Below, one piece after another: positions 35,788-45,540 of a stretch of DNA of 64,000 bases. Source of the DNA: Bradyrhizobium nanningense (lineage in GTDB: Bacteria > Pseudomonadota > Alphaproteobacteria > Rhizobiales > Xanthobacteraceae); assembly GCF_004114535.1 (NCBI RefSeq), contig NZ_LBJC01000007.1, positions 434,001 through 498,000 of the forward strand, read 5' to 3'. The position numbers and the translations under genes are program-made. The first letter of the stretch is position 1. Each line of letters starts with the position of its first letter. A model generated the notes under the pieces. It was not told where the DNA came from and did not search any database. It worked only from the letters and a program-made list of their open reading frames with translations.

Positions 35788-35847
35788 GTTATTGTCCGTG
35801 CCGCACGCCAAGAGCCAATTTCAAAGCGCCCCGGCACCTTGGGTGGG

Positions 35848-37071
35848 TTAGCCTCGTGTGGGCCCGTCGCGAGATTCTGCTCTCCGTGCGGAAGTGAAAG
35901 TTCCGACTCCGGATTCGATCATGAACGCGAGTGCGAGGGCGCAAACGGCGATGAGGAACAACAGACGATAGCTCCCTCCGCTGTTCTGAAAGACAAAAGA
36001 CAACCCGAATGCCGCCAGCGCTTGCATGACAGCAAAGCTGGTGGTCGCCACGCTCCAAGCGACTTTCTGGGAGCCATGATCGTGCGGCACCAGTTCGTGA
36101 ACACGTCCAAGCACCAAGATCACGATACCCGGCGTGAATGCTCCCATGACCAGGCTCGAGAACGCGAGAGAAACTGTTCCCAGATACAGCGCTGGTAATC
36201 CGACCGCAAAGGCCTGGAGAGCGTAGGCGATGAGCAACGCGCTGCGTGGCCCGATCCGGTCGGCCAGTTGGCCAGTCAGCAAAGGTCCGACGATCGCACC
36301 GGCACCGAAGAGGACCCAATAGTGTGCACCAGCCTGCACACCCTGCCCAAGGCCGCGCGCCACGAAGTCGACTAGAAACAGCATGTGGGGAACGAGCCCC
36401 ACTGCGTTAAGGCCGTACTCGATATAGAGAATCCATAGGGGAAGTGCTCTTCGGGGGGCGCGGGTGCGGATTGGAAGCGTTGGTGGCGGCGCCGTGGGCC
36501 ATCCGCGCCATGCCACCACGGTCAACACGAGTGCTAGAACTCCGAGGCCCATCCACGCTTGCTTTAAACCACGATCGAGCAGCAGCGGCACGAGAGTGCC
36601 AGACGCGGCAATGCCCACGCCGGTGAAGATGATGCCGCCGGCAAGGCCACGCCGCGAGGGCGCCACGTGTGAAAGAACGGTCGGCGCCGCCAGGACCATA
36701 AGGACACCGCCCGCAAAACCCGAAGCAAGGCGCCAGGTAAAAAACCAGGCGAACGAGACCGGGAACGCGCAGGCGATGAAAGCGGCCGACGCGAGCAGCA
36801 TCATCATACGTATCAAAGAAGCCGCCGAACTGAACTTGAGCATGGGATGCGCCACCAAGGCACCGGCCAGATAGCCGGCAAGGTTCGCTGCCCCGATGTA
36901 GGCAGCGGCAGAGGCGCCGAACCAATGCGCTCCGACTACGGCAGGGAGCAGTGGCGTGTAAGCGAAACGTGCGAGCCCTATTCCAACCAGCGTTGCGCAT
37001 AGGCCGGCTGAAACTGCGGGCCACATCCGCGACGCTGGTGCCCATATTGACACAGTGTCCTGGCGGTCCAT
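35848..37071 (-). CDS. YbfB/YjiJ-family MFS transporter
   Basis: About 407 residues with twelve predicted membrane helices. The N-terminal pattern GIGLARFAYTPLLPA and the following GAANLAGYLAGAL are the YbfB/YjiJ hallmark. ATG 37071 (MDRQDTV) fits the family better than 37092. It is divergent from a LysR gene with a palindrome between them, the usual regulator/target arrangement. Substrate unknown. Confidence 0.85.
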   Translation of the reverse strand: MDRQDTVSIWAPASRMWPAVSAGLCATLVGIGLARFAYTPLLPAVVGAHWFGASAAAYIGAANLAGYLAGALVAHPMLKFSSAASLIRMMMLLASAAFIACAFPVSFAWFFTWRLASGFAGGVLMVLAAPTVLSHVAPSRRGLAGGIIFTGVGIAASGTLVPLLLDRGLKQAWMGLGVLALVLTVVAWRGWPTAPPPTLPIRTRAPRRALPLWILYIEYGLNAVGLVPHMLFLVDFVARGLGQGVQAGAHYWVLFGAGAIVGPLLTGQLADRIGPRSALLIAYALQAFAVGLPALYLGTVSLAFSSLVMGAFTPGIVILVLGRVHELVPHDHGSQKVAWSVATTSFAVMQALAAFGLSFVFQNSGGSYRLLFLIAVCALALAFMIESGVGTFTSARRAESRDGPTRG

Positions 37072-37146
37072 CGGAATGACGCGTCCTCTCAAAAACCCAG
37101 TTGCCGCAAAATACTCCTTCTCCGGAATTACAAAAAATGATTACAT

Positions 37147-37163
37147 GAGATAGTAGCTATCTC
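37147..37163. promoter_or_regulatory. LysR-type operator in the divergent promoter
   Basis: GAGATAG (37147-37153) pairs with CTATCTC (37157-37163) with three bases between, inside the 132-base gap between the MFS gene and the LysR gene. A second short repeat (TCTC/GAGA) follows. Confidence 0.5.
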
Positions 37164-37203
37164 GTCTAGAGATATATTCCTGTCGTCGTATAGAAGGTTT
37201 CGC

Positions 37204-38088
37204 ATGGATATTTCCGACCTCAAGGTGCTCGAGGCCGTATCGCGGCTCGGAAGCATGAGCCGCGCGGCGTCCGAACTGCACACGGTCCAGTCGAACGTGA
37301 CCGCCCGCATCCGCGTGCTGGAAGAAGAAATCGGCGTACCCCTGTTGCAACGCCACGCCCGCGGGGCCACACCAACCCCCGCCGGCCGCAGGATACTTCC
37401 CTACGTGGCCCGCATTGCAAAGCTTGTTGCAGACGCACAATCCGCCGCCCGAGATGACGGGGAGCCGAGCGGATCGCTGATGATCGGGAGCCTGGAGACG
37501 ACGACGGCCCTGCGACTTTCTCCCGTGCTGGTGGAGTTTGCGAAGGCGTATCCTGAAGTTCGGCTGGCGATCACGACGGGTACAACGGGAAGATTGTTGA
37601 GTGACGTGCTCGAGTATCGTCTCGACGGAGCGTTCGTCGCTGGCCCGGTTAGCCATCCCGATTTGCAGCATGAGACGTTCTTTCGAGAAGAACTTGTACT
37701 GGTGACGGCGGTTTCCATCCGCTCGCCCAAGCAACTGACTGCAATCAATGATCTGAAGACGATCGTCTTTCAGATCGGCTGTTCCTACCGTCAGAAGCTC
37801 GAGTCCATTTTGGCCGAAATGGGCATTGCGGTGGCCCAGCCACTCGAGTTCGGATCTCTCGATGCGATCATCACTTGTGTTGCCGCTGGCCTTGGCGTCA
37901 CTCTGCTGCCAAGGGGCGTCATTGCTCCTGCCCTTAAGGACGGCAAAATCGCCGTGCATAAGCTGCCCCCTTCGCGGGCAATGGTAGAAACGGTATTCGT
38001 CCGTCGAGATGACGCCTACGTGTCGAGCGCCATGAAGGCGCTATTCGATCTGCTCAGATCAAAGTCGGTATCAAGGCGCGCCGCCTAA
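37204..38088 (+). CDS. LysR-family transcriptional regulator
   Basis: A 294-residue LysR protein: N-terminal winged HTH (LKVLEAVSRLGSMSRAASEL, then [15 protein letters not shown]) and a periplasmic-binding-like effector domain. It is clearly paralogous to the LysR at 40832. Probably controls the divergent YbfB-type transporter. The C-terminus is followed by a bidirectional hairpin. Confidence 0.9.
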   Translation: MDISDLKVLEAVSRLGSMSRAASELHTVQSNVTARIRVLEEEIGVPLLQRHARGATPTPAGRRILPYVARIAKLVADAQSAARDDGEPSGSLMIGSLETTTALRLSPVLVEFAKAYPEVRLAITTGTTGRLLSDVLEYRLDGAFVAGPVSHPDLQHETFFREELVLVTAVSIRSPKQLTAINDLKTIVFQIGCSYRQKLESILAEMGIAVAQPLEFGSLDAIITCVAAGLGVTLLPRGVIAPALKDGKIAVHKLPPSRAMVETVFVRRDDAYVSSAMKALFDLLRSKSVSRRAA

Positions 38089-38101
38089 AATTGCCTCTGC
38101 C

Positions 38102-38133
38102 GAAAGAAAACCCCGCTGCTATGCGCAGCGGGG
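38102..38133 (-). terminator. Terminator for the MHS transporter gene
   Basis: CCCCGCTGC (38111-38119) pairs with GCAGCGGGG (38125-38133). On the minus strand the hairpin is followed by TTTTCTTTC, a canonical intrinsic terminator about 130 bases past the transporter stop. It also closes the LysR gene from the other side. Confidence 0.75.
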
Positions 38134-38265
38134 AATGCGTCGCAGCATGCATGGCGACAAGTCTAGGGAGAGACGCATCTCTACCACATCAAGCCGAGAT
38201 CGAGACGAGTATCTGTGCAAAGGGTATTGCACGAATGCCGGCGTCAGAGGCGCTAACCTCGTTTT

Positions 38266-39621
38266 TCATGCGAGATTTCGCTCCGCTGCAGGCGCTGATT
38301 CCAGTTCGAGCGGCATCACGGCTGCCGCAGTTTTTGGTAGGCACAAGATGTTAACGGCCGCAGTCAAGACGGATATCCCAATCGGGTAGACCAGGCCAGA
38401 ATAGATGTTACCCGTGTAGCTCACGAGAGAGAGGCTGATCAACGGAACGAAGCCTCCGAATATGCCCGTCCCGATGTGATAGGGAAGCGAGAGCGAAGTA
38501 TACCGCAGACGCGCCGGAAAAAGCTCGACGAGGAAAGCGGCATTCGGCCCATAGACCAGGGCGACGAAGATGAGCTGTGCCAGGATGAGGGCTGTGACAG
38601 CAACATAGTTTTGAACTGCTGTCGCCGCGGCCATTCCCATGTAGATCGGCACATAGAGAGCAGCAGCGAGCAGGAGTCCCGTTACGATCAACGGGCGACG
38701 CCCGATGCGATCAGAAAGAGCGCCACTCACCACGATCAATGGCGTCCCGATAGCCAGCGCCACAGCGACGCAAATGTTGGCCGTGAGAAAGTCCACCTTC
38801 AGAATGCTCTGCAAAAAGTACAGCGCGTAGAACTGCCCGGTGTACCATACGCAACCAAGCCCGGCCGTTGCGCCAAAGAGGGCGTACAGGGCGTATCGAA
38901 GCCCCTGCCCGCTGCCGAAGCTTTCGCGCACGGGCGCACGGGAGACTTTCCCGGCTTGACGCATCTGCTCGAAAACGGGTGACTCGCTGAGCTTCAAGCG
39001 AAGATAGATCGAAAGGATGACGAGAACGGCCGACAAGAGGAACGGAATGCGCCATCCCCACGCGCGAAATGCCTCTTCGCCGAGGGACAAGCGACACGCG
39101 AGCACGACGAGGATGGCTACAAAGAAGCCGACGGTCGCGGTGGTTTGTATGAAACTCGTGAAGAAGCCGCGACGGTTCTCCGGAGCATGTTCCGCCACAT
39201 AAACGGCTGCGCCGCCGTACTCTCCGCCGATGGCCAACCCTTGGACCAGGCGCAGCAGCACAAGGGCGACGGGAGCTGCGAATCCGATGCTTGAGTATGT
39301 CGGCAGGAATCCGACCAAGGTGGTCGAAATGCCCATCAGGACCAGGGTGAGCAGGAACGTGTGTTTCCGTCCTAGCCGGTCGCCGAGACTGCCAAAGACG
39401 ATAGCGCCGAAGGGACGAATAACGAATCCCGTAGCAAAGGTCGCGACGCTGATCAGGACCGCCGCGGTCGGATCATTGGCCGGGTAGAAGAGTGTCGAAA
39501 AAAAGACGGCGAGGCTGCCGTACAGATAGAAGTCGTACCACTCGATAATCGTACCTGCACTTGAGGCAAGTACGACAGTCCATATTCCTGGAGCCTGGGC
39601 GTCCAATCTCGGTTCGTTCAT
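38266..39621 (-). CDS. MHS-family metabolite:proton symporter
   Basis: About 451 residues, twelve helices. The signatures GTIIEWYDFYLYGSLAVFF at the start, FGSLGDRLGRKHTF in loop 2-3 and GGEYGGAAVYVAEHAPENRRG mid-protein define the ShiA/KgtP/ProP subfamily of organic acid and osmolyte importers. ATG 39621 has AGAGAG at good spacing. Followed by a strong terminator. Confidence 0.88.
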   Translation of the reverse strand: MNEPRLDAQAPGIWTVVLASSAGTIIEWYDFYLYGSLAVFFSTLFYPANDPTAAVLISVATFATGFVIRPFGAIVFGSLGDRLGRKHTFLLTLVLMGISTTLVGFLPTYSSIGFAAPVALVLLRLVQGLAIGGEYGGAAVYVAEHAPENRRGFFTSFIQTTATVGFFVAILVVLACRLSLGEEAFRAWGWRIPFLLSAVLVILSIYLRLKLSESPVFEQMRQAGKVSRAPVRESFGSGQGLRYALYALFGATAGLGCVWYTGQFYALYFLQSILKVDFLTANICVAVALAIGTPLIVVSGALSDRIGRRPLIVTGLLLAAALYVPIYMGMAAATAVQNYVAVTALILAQLIFVALVYGPNAAFLVELFPARLRYTSLSLPYHIGTGIFGGFVPLISLSLVSYTGNIYSGLVYPIGISVLTAAVNILCLPKTAAAVMPLELESAPAAERNLA

Positions 39622-39727
39622 CAACATCTCTCTTTCGCTCTTGAGGGCACGCGTTCTCCCAAGCGCGTGCGCCATGGCGCACGCGCTGGATTTCGCCCGG
39701 CAATATGTAAAAGGTGCGGGAAGCCGC

Positions 39728-40717
39728 TCAGGCTGCGATCGAACTCCGCGTAGCAGCGTACCGCGAAAGACAGGCGCTCGCTTCGACCGAAATGCGCTTC
39801 ACGAGTTCGCCGGCAGTTGGGATGTCGTTAATGAGGCCGATGCCCTCTCCGACAGTGACGTTGGCCGTGTCGTAGTCGCCCGATGTCCAGGCTTGCTCCA
39901 CCCGCTGCAACTCGGCTTCCTGAAGGGTGCGCAGCTCATCTTCACGACCATGCCACTGTTCGATGAAGCCATTTTTCATCAGACGGCCGGTATATTCGGA
40001 GGGCCAGGCCTTCTTGCGGACGACATCGTAGACACGGGTGCGGATTGTTTCATCGCCCGTGGCGGTGACGACCTTTTCCTTGGCATTACGGTGGATGACG
40101 GATTCCTGTGTAGCCCAGAAACGCGTTCCCATCAGCACGCCGTCAGCGCCGAGCATGAGCGCCGCGGCGAGGCCGCGGCCGTCCGCAATGCCGCCGGCGG
40201 CAAGCAAGAGAACCCGGGGCGCTCGCTGTGCGATCAGATCGGCAGCCGCAGGAACGAACGGCATCGTGGAGCGCGCCGTCAGCCCGTGACCGCCCGCCTC
40301 GGTGCCTTGCGCGACTATGACATCAGCACCAACGTCGATTGCGCGCTTTACATGCTCAAGGGTCTGCACTTGGCAGATCAGTGGAATGCCGGCCTGCTTT
40401 ACCTTTGGCGCGAAGGGGGCAGGATCCGAGAACGACAGCATGATTGCTCTGCTATGCCGCTGCAGGGCAAGATCAAGCAGACCCGGATCGTTCGCCAGCG
40501 CCCAAGTTATGAACCCACATCCTACGTCGGGGCGGGTGACCTTGGCCGATTGCTCTTGGAACCAAGCCCGATTTGCGTAGCCCCCGCCGAGCAGACCAAG
40601 AGCGCCAGCGGCGGACACAGCTGACGCGAGTTCGCCGCCAGATGCCGGATCCATCGGCGCAAGCACAATCGGATGCTCAAGTCCAAAAAGTTCAGTCAGT
40701 CTCGTCTTGATAGACAT
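39728..40717 (-). CDS. Nitronate monooxygenase-like FMN oxidoreductase
   Basis: A 329-residue TIM-barrel flavoprotein of the 2-nitropropane dioxygenase family: PIVLAPMDPASGGELASAVS at the N-terminus, VDVIVAQGTEAGGHG-like segment, AAGGIADGRGLAAALMLGADG, then GTRFWATQES. These enzymes oxidise nitronates, including plant 3-nitropropionate in legumes, though some relatives are enoyl reductases. ATG 40717 is behind GGGAGGAAAA. It is divergent from a LysR gene across a palindrome. Confidence 0.85.
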   Translation of the reverse strand: MSIKTRLTELFGLEHPIVLAPMDPASGGELASAVSAAGALGLLGGGYANRAWFQEQSAKVTRPDVGCGFITWALANDPGLLDLALQRHSRAIMLSFSDPAPFAPKVKQAGIPLICQVQTLEHVKRAIDVGADVIVAQGTEAGGHGLTARSTMPFVPAAADLIAQRAPRVLLLAAGGIADGRGLAAALMLGADGVLMGTRFWATQESVIHRNAKEKVVTATGDETIRTRVYDVVRKKAWPSEYTGRLMKNGFIEQWHGREDELRTLQEAELQRVEQAWTSGDYDTANVTVGEGIGLINDIPTAGELVKRISVEASACLSRYAATRSSIAA

Positions 40718-40784
40718 CTTTTTTCCTCCCCTCAGGCAATCCGCCTTTCGACGCGGGAAGGCTAGATTGGCTATTGACAACGGA

Positions 40785-40817
40785 AAAGTGATTATTTTTG
40801 ATCTATATGATCACTTT
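40785..40817. promoter_or_regulatory. Inverted repeat in the LysR/nitronate-oxygenase promoter
   Basis: AAAGTGAT (40785-40792) pairs exactly with ATCACTTT (40810-40817). It sits just upstream of the LysR start and about 70 bases from the oxidoreductase start, a position fitting a LysR operator. Confidence 0.5.
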
Positions 40818-40831
40818 GGGAGATGACCTCA

Positions 40832-41794
40832 ATGGACAGCAACGACCTCAACTTCTTTGCCGCCGTGGCTATAGCGGGCGGAATCGGCCGGGCGGCCAAC
40901 GATCTCCACACAGTGCAATCCAACGTCACGCAGCGAATTCGAGCGCTGGAGGACCAACTCGGTGTCCAGCTCTTTCATCGGTCCAAGAAAGGGGTGACGC
41001 TCACCTCGATGGGAAGCAGGCTGCTTCCCTACGCCAAGCGGATCGGCGAGCTGCTGGCGGAAGCCCAACGCGCCGTAAAGGACGAGGCGTCTCCCAGCGG
41101 CGAGTTACGGATCGGTTCGATGGAAACGACAGCGGCCTTGCGCCTGCCGCCCTTGCTGACGCATTACGCAATCGCCTATCCGGACGTGGACGTTCAGATC
41201 GAAACAGGACCAACGGCAAGTCTGGTCGATGCCGTACTGTCGCGGAAGCTCGATGGCGCGTTCGTCTCGGCGCCGGTGACGCACAGCGAACTGACTTCCA
41301 AGCCGATTGTGGAGGAGGAGCTGGTCCTGATCACGCCGCCGATGGTCACCTCCCCCGAGCACATCAACAAGTTTCTGGCAACCGGAAGCGGCCGAAAGGT
41401 GATCGTTTTCCGTGCAGGTTGCTCCTATCGACAGCGTTTGTCGGAATATCTTGCGCACGGCGGTTTCGTCGATCTGCGCTGGATGGAAATGGGAACGCTC
41501 GATGGGATCATCGGATGTGTCGCTGCTTCGGTCGGGCTTTCGCTGATCCCACAGGTGGTTGCCGAACCGGCTGCGCGCCAGGGCTTGATTCGAATTCATC
41601 CGCTGCCGAATGGAACGGGCAGAGCCACCACACTGTTCGTCCATCGCAAAGATGCATTCGTTTCGTCCGCGTTGCGAGCATTGATCGAATGCGCCGGGTC
41701 AATTTCATCGGCAAACATGTCCGTAACCGCCGCGGTGGTTAATGCCGCTAGTCGGCCTCAAAAGATGACCTCGCCGCTTTCGCGGCGGTCGTGA
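40832..41794 (+). CDS. LysR-family transcriptional regulator
   Basis: A 320-residue LysR protein ([35 protein letters not shown]) closely resembling the LysR at 37204, in both HTH and effector domain (REGIONS such as [10 protein letters not shown]). ATG 40832 is preferred, with GGGAG upstream. Its 3' end overlaps the convergent LysR gene at 41748 by 47 bases. Likely controls the divergent flavin oxidoreductase. Confidence 0.9.
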   Translation: MDSNDLNFFAAVAIAGGIGRAANDLHTVQSNVTQRIRALEDQLGVQLFHRSKKGVTLTSMGSRLLPYAKRIGELLAEAQRAVKDEASPSGELRIGSMETTAALRLPPLLTHYAIAYPDVDVQIETGPTASLVDAVLSRKLDGAFVSAPVTHSELTSKPIVEEELVLITPPMVTSPEHINKFLATGSGRKVIVFRAGCSYRQRLSEYLAHGGFVDLRWMEMGTLDGIIGCVAASVGLSLIPQVVAEPAARQGLIRIHPLPNGTGRATTLFVHRKDAFVSSALRALIECAGSISSANMSVTAAVVNAASRPQKMTSPLSRRS

Positions 41795-42635
41795 TGAATC
41801 GATGGACCTCCTGTACTCGACGCGTCTCATGCGTGTCGGGATGCGAGGTCAGCCAGTAGTTCCGAACAAAACGTATGTCAGGCAGTAGGCGCTTCAGCTC
41901 AGGATAGCGGAGGGCAGCGTAGTCATGCAGAATTCCGATACCATGCCCGCCCCGGACCGCCTCCATTTGAGCGATGACGCTCCCGCATTCGTAGCGCCGG
42001 GACATGAGCCGGCCTAAGACCGACGCATAGTCTAGGGCCCGGCTGTAAACGAAATCCTCGACATGCGTGACAAATAGACGGCCGGCGAGATCGGCCTGAT
42101 CGTCTATAGGTCCCTCGCGCGCCAGATAACTCGCTGCCGCGTAAACACTGAGAGTGTAGTTGGTTAGCTTTGACAAGACCAATCGGCCCTGCTTCGGCCG
42201 ATCCAGCGTAATCGCGATATCGGCCTCGCGGCGCGACAGCGAGAAAGTTCGTGGCAGTGGCACGAGTTGAATAACAAGGCCAGGATGTCTTGCCGCCAGC
42301 GACCCAAGTCGGTCAGCCAGGAAGTAATTGCCCAGGCCGTCTGGTGCCCCGACGCGTACAGTGCCGGTGATCGCCTCGGTCGGCCCTCCAATGCTTGAGC
42401 CAACTTTCAGAAATTCGCTTTCTGCACGCTCCGCGGCCGCGACCAATGCCTCGCCTGCCGCCGTAAGCGTACACCCTGAAGTGTGCCGTTCGAGCAGCTT
42501 GGCGTCGAGGCTGCGCTCTAATGCTGTGAGCTGGCGAGCCACCGTGGCATGATTCAGGCGCAGATGTTTCGAGGCCTTCAGAATCTGCCCCGCGCGCGCG
42601 ACCTCAAGGAATATGCGAACCCGCTCCCAATCCAT
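41748..42635 (-). CDS. LysR-family transcriptional regulator
   Basis: A 295-residue LysR protein of the VisN/GcvA-like subgroup (starting [20 protein letters not shown], with [16 protein letters not shown]). Divergent from the aldehyde dehydrogenase gene, with a 105-base gap, so it probably regulates mmsA. An inverted repeat GCGCA/TGCGC at 42681-42696 lies in that gap. Confidence 0.9.
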   Translation of the reverse strand: MDWERVRIFLEVARAGQILKASKHLRLNHATVARQLTALERSLDAKLLERHTSGCTLTAAGEALVAAAERAESEFLKVGSSIGGPTEAITGTVRVGAPDGLGNYFLADRLGSLAARHPGLVIQLVPLPRTFSLSRREADIAITLDRPKQGRLVLSKLTNYTLSVYAAASYLAREGPIDDQADLAGRLFVTHVEDFVYSRALDYASVLGRLMSRRYECGSVIAQMEAVRGGHGIGILHDYAALRYPELKRLLPDIRFVRNYWLTSHPDTHETRRVQEVHRFITTAAKAARSSFEAD

Positions 42636-42740
42636 CGACTACACTTTCTGCACAACGGAGCCGCGAAATCGGGCGTTGATGCGCAATTTTATGCGCTTCA
42701 TATCGGGTGGATCAAGCTTCGTTTGGAGGAGAGAAGCCCT

Positions 42741-44240
42741 ATGACCGCAACTATTCCGAATTTCATCGACGGCGAGCTGGTGCCGAGCCGGAGCAGTCGT
42801 ACCTCGCCGGTCTACAATCCCGCGACCGGCGAGCAATCGGGAACGCTCGGATTGGCAACGACACGGGAGGTCCAATCGGCGGTCGCGGCAGCGAGAAAGG
42901 CGTTTCCCGCCTGGGCCAATACTACTCCTCTCCGCCGCGCTCGTATCCTCAACCGCTTCCTGCGGATCCTCGAAGATCGGATCGACGAGCTCGCCGCGGT
43001 GATCACGGCGGAGCACGGGAAAGTGCTCTCGGATGCCAAGGGCGAAATCCAGCGCGGCATGGAAGTCGTCGAGTTCGCGACCGCTGCACCGCAACTTCTC
43101 AAGGGAGAGATCACAGAGAACGTCGGTACCCGCGTTGACAGCCACTCGCTGCGGCAGCCGCTTGGCGTCGTGGCCGGAATCACGCCGTTCAACTTCCCGG
43201 CGATGGTGCCCATGTGGATGTTCCCGGTTGCCCTCGCCTGCGGCAACACATTCGTCCTGAAGCCGTCCGAGAGGGACCCGTCCGCATCGCTCGTCCTTGC
43301 GCGGTGGCTCAAAGAGGCCGGATTGCCCGACGGCGTCTTCAATGTCGTGCATGGTGACAAGGAGGCCGTCGATGCCATCTTGACCGACCCGGACATCGTC
43401 GCTGTCAGCTTCGTCGGCTCGACCCCGATTGCCCGCTATATCTATGAGACCGCCACGCGCCACGGCAAGCGATGCCAGGCGCTCGGAGGCGCCAAGAACC
43501 ATATGATCGTCATGCCTGATGCCGACATGGATCAGGCGGTCGACGCGTTGATGGGCGCGGCTTACGGCTCCGCCGGCGAACGCTGCATGGCGATCTCGGT
43601 GGCGGTCCCGATTGGAGAGACCACGGCGGACCGGTTGATCGAGAAGCTGGCGCCTAAGGTTCGGGCTCTCAATATCGGCCCGGGCACCGATCCCGAAGCC
43701 GAGATGGGTCCGTTGGTCACGAAGCAGCATCTCGACAAGGTCCGCAGCTACATCGATGCTGGCGTCGGTGAAGGCGCCAAACTGATCGTCGACGGGCGCG
43801 ACTTCCGGCGCCAGGGCTACGAGAAAGGGTATTTCCTCGGCGGCACACTGTTCGATCGGGTAACGACCGACATGAAGATCTACCGGGAGGAGATCTTTGG
43901 ACCTGTGCTCGCGGTCGCGCGCGCCAAATCGTACGATGACGCCGCCGATATGATCAACAAGCATGAGTTCGGCAATGGTACCGCCATCTTCACCAGGGAT
44001 GGCGATGCGGCCCGGGAATTCGCCCATCAGATCCAGGTCGGCATGATCGGCATCAACGTTCCAATTCCGGTCCCGATGGCGTTCCACTCCTTCGGTGGCT
44101 GGAAGGCGTCCCTGTTTGGCGATCACCACATGCACGGCCCCGAGGGAGTCCGGTTCTACACCAAGCTGAAGACGATCACGACGCGGTGGCCGACCGGTAT
44201 TCGGGCGGGCGCCGAGTTTGTGATGCCGACGATGAGCTGA
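42741..44240 (+). CDS. mmsA: CoA-acylating methylmalonate-semialdehyde dehydrogenase
   Basis: A 499-residue aldehyde dehydrogenase with MMSDH-specific features: [20 protein letters not shown] instead of the usual NAD-site variant, catalytic Cys in [12 protein letters not shown], and [10 protein letters not shown]. It oxidises malonate or methylmalonate semialdehyde to acetyl- or propionyl-CoA in valine, beta-alanine and inositol catabolism. ATG 42741 is behind GGAGGAGAG. An intrinsic hairpin follows the stop. Confidence 0.93.
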   Translation: MTATIPNFIDGELVPSRSSRTSPVYNPATGEQSGTLGLATTREVQSAVAAARKAFPAWANTTPLRRARILNRFLRILEDRIDELAAVITAEHGKVLSDAKGEIQRGMEVVEFATAAPQLLKGEITENVGTRVDSHSLRQPLGVVAGITPFNFPAMVPMWMFPVALACGNTFVLKPSERDPSASLVLARWLKEAGLPDGVFNVVHGDKEAVDAILTDPDIVAVSFVGSTPIARYIYETATRHGKRCQALGGAKNHMIVMPDADMDQAVDALMGAAYGSAGERCMAISVAVPIGETTADRLIEKLAPKVRALNIGPGTDPEAEMGPLVTKQHLDKVRSYIDAGVGEGAKLIVDGRDFRRQGYEKGYFLGGTLFDRVTTDMKIYREEIFGPVLAVARAKSYDDAADMINKHEFGNGTAIFTRDGDAAREFAHQIQVGMIGINVPIPVPMAFHSFGGWKASLFGDHHMHGPEGVRFYTKLKTITTRWPTGIRAGAEFVMPTMS

Positions 44241-44249
44241 TGCGCGTCT

Positions 44250-44282
44250 GCAGAGGGTCGTGGTCGCTCAACGACCCTCTGC
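44250..44282. terminator. Perfect 12-bp hairpin after mmsA
   Basis: GCAGAGGGTCGT (44250-44261) pairs with ACGACCCTCTGC (44271-44282) around a 9-base loop. It lies between convergent mmsA and the nitrilase gene; no T-tract. Confidence 0.65.
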
Positions 44283-44373
44283 ATCGGGCCATTGTGGACC
44301 TGATGCGCATTGTTCACAGCTCAAAGTTGTCGAACTTCGCCGAAGACGTGCCCATCCGTCCCTTCGAAGTGAA

Positions 44374-45450
44374 TCAGTTCGCAACCAGACGCTCGAATTC
44401 GCTGGCTTGCGGCTCCGGCATCTCGCGACGCTTAGCCTGTCCCGACCTGTCCACCAACTCGTGTCCTTCGACCTCAACGAACACCGCCGGATCGCGCTGC
44501 GACCTGTCCACGGTGAGCGAGAACACGTCGAACCGGTTGTAATAACCGACGACGTCATGAAATTGCTTCGGCTCGACACAACGAGCGACGTCGATGTCGG
44601 CATAAGCGATGCCTTCGCTCTCGGAAAGCACCTCGCTAATGACCTGTCCGGCTGGATCGAGGATCATAGAGACAGCATGAGGCGTCCCTTCGATCAGATC
44701 CAGCATCGCCGGATTTGCCTGGGCGAGTGCGTCCCTCATTCCGACGTCGACGCAGGCTGACGAAACGATGTTAAAGCACTTCGCTTCGAATGAGTGGGCG
44801 CCAGCCCGTATTTCGATTGCTTTGCGCAGGTCATACCCCCCCTTCTGTTGAGATGGACGGGTGGGCCAGATCGGCGGGTAGGTCGAGATGTGCACCTGCT
44901 CGCCTTGAGCCATCAGCGAATAGCGGGCCAGCGGATTTGTGTTTTCGCCACATATCAGCATTCCTACGCGGCCTACCTTCGTCTGGACCACGCGTAAGCC
45001 TCGTGCGTCTCCGGCTGCCCAGACCAGCTTCTCATAAAATGTTGGCACGAGCTTGCGGTGATGATTGAGGATCGATCCGTCTTCGCCGACCAGGAGATTG
45101 GAATTCCAAATGCAGCCCAGGCTAGCGACGGTCCCTTCAGTGAAGCCGACCGAGACCACGACACCGTGGCGCTTGGCGGCCATTCTGATTCTCGTCAGTT
45201 CAGGGCTATCGAGCAAAAGCGCCTGCGCCGATAAGGCTCCAAAGAAATCGTGGGACATGATGGGCGCCTGGAGGGCTGCCCAGACCGGAAAACCCGGAAT
45301 GAAAGACTCGGGAAAGGCCACCAGAGAGGCGCCGTTGCGCGCCGCCTCCGCGATGAGATCACACGCCTTTTCAGCAGTCTTAGCGGCATCGAGAAAGACT
45401 GAAGATGTGTGGCATGCGGCGGCCTTGAAGCGCGGCAAAGTGGAAACCAT
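44374..45450 (-). CDS. Nitrilase
   Basis: A 358-residue carbon-nitrogen hydrolase with the full catalytic set: Glu48 (AFPESF), Lys133 (HHRKLVPTF) and Cys167 (LICGENTNP). The CGEN-type active site and length place it among true nitrilases, which convert nitriles to acids plus ammonia; plant indole- or cyano-compounds are natural candidates. It is followed upstream by the sulfite-oxidase-like gene on the same strand (90-base gap). Confidence 0.9.
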   Translation of the reverse strand: MVSTLPRFKAAACHTSSVFLDAAKTAEKACDLIAEAARNGASLVAFPESFIPGFPVWAALQAPIMSHDFFGALSAQALLLDSPELTRIRMAAKRHGVVVSVGFTEGTVASLGCIWNSNLLVGEDGSILNHHRKLVPTFYEKLVWAAGDARGLRVVQTKVGRVGMLICGENTNPLARYSLMAQGEQVHISTYPPIWPTRPSQQKGGYDLRKAIEIRAGAHSFEAKCFNIVSSACVDVGMRDALAQANPAMLDLIEGTPHAVSMILDPAGQVISEVLSESEGIAYADIDVARCVEPKQFHDVVGYYNRFDVFSLTVDRSQRDPAVFVEVEGHELVDRSGQAKRREMPEPQASEFERLVAN

Positions 45451-45540
45451 TTGAGACTACCTCCCGGTGTTGGCCAATAGAGGTTAGTCCCTCACGGGAT
45501 GCGCGCGAATGCGAAAATCTGCACGGCTCGTTGCACGTCT

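Noticed and set aside
39641..40624. Plus-strand ORF of 327 aa
   Set aside because: Antisense to the nitronate-monooxygenase-like gene.
42639..44135. Minus-strand ORF of 498 aa
   Set aside because: Antisense shadow of mmsA, made open by GC-rich third positions.
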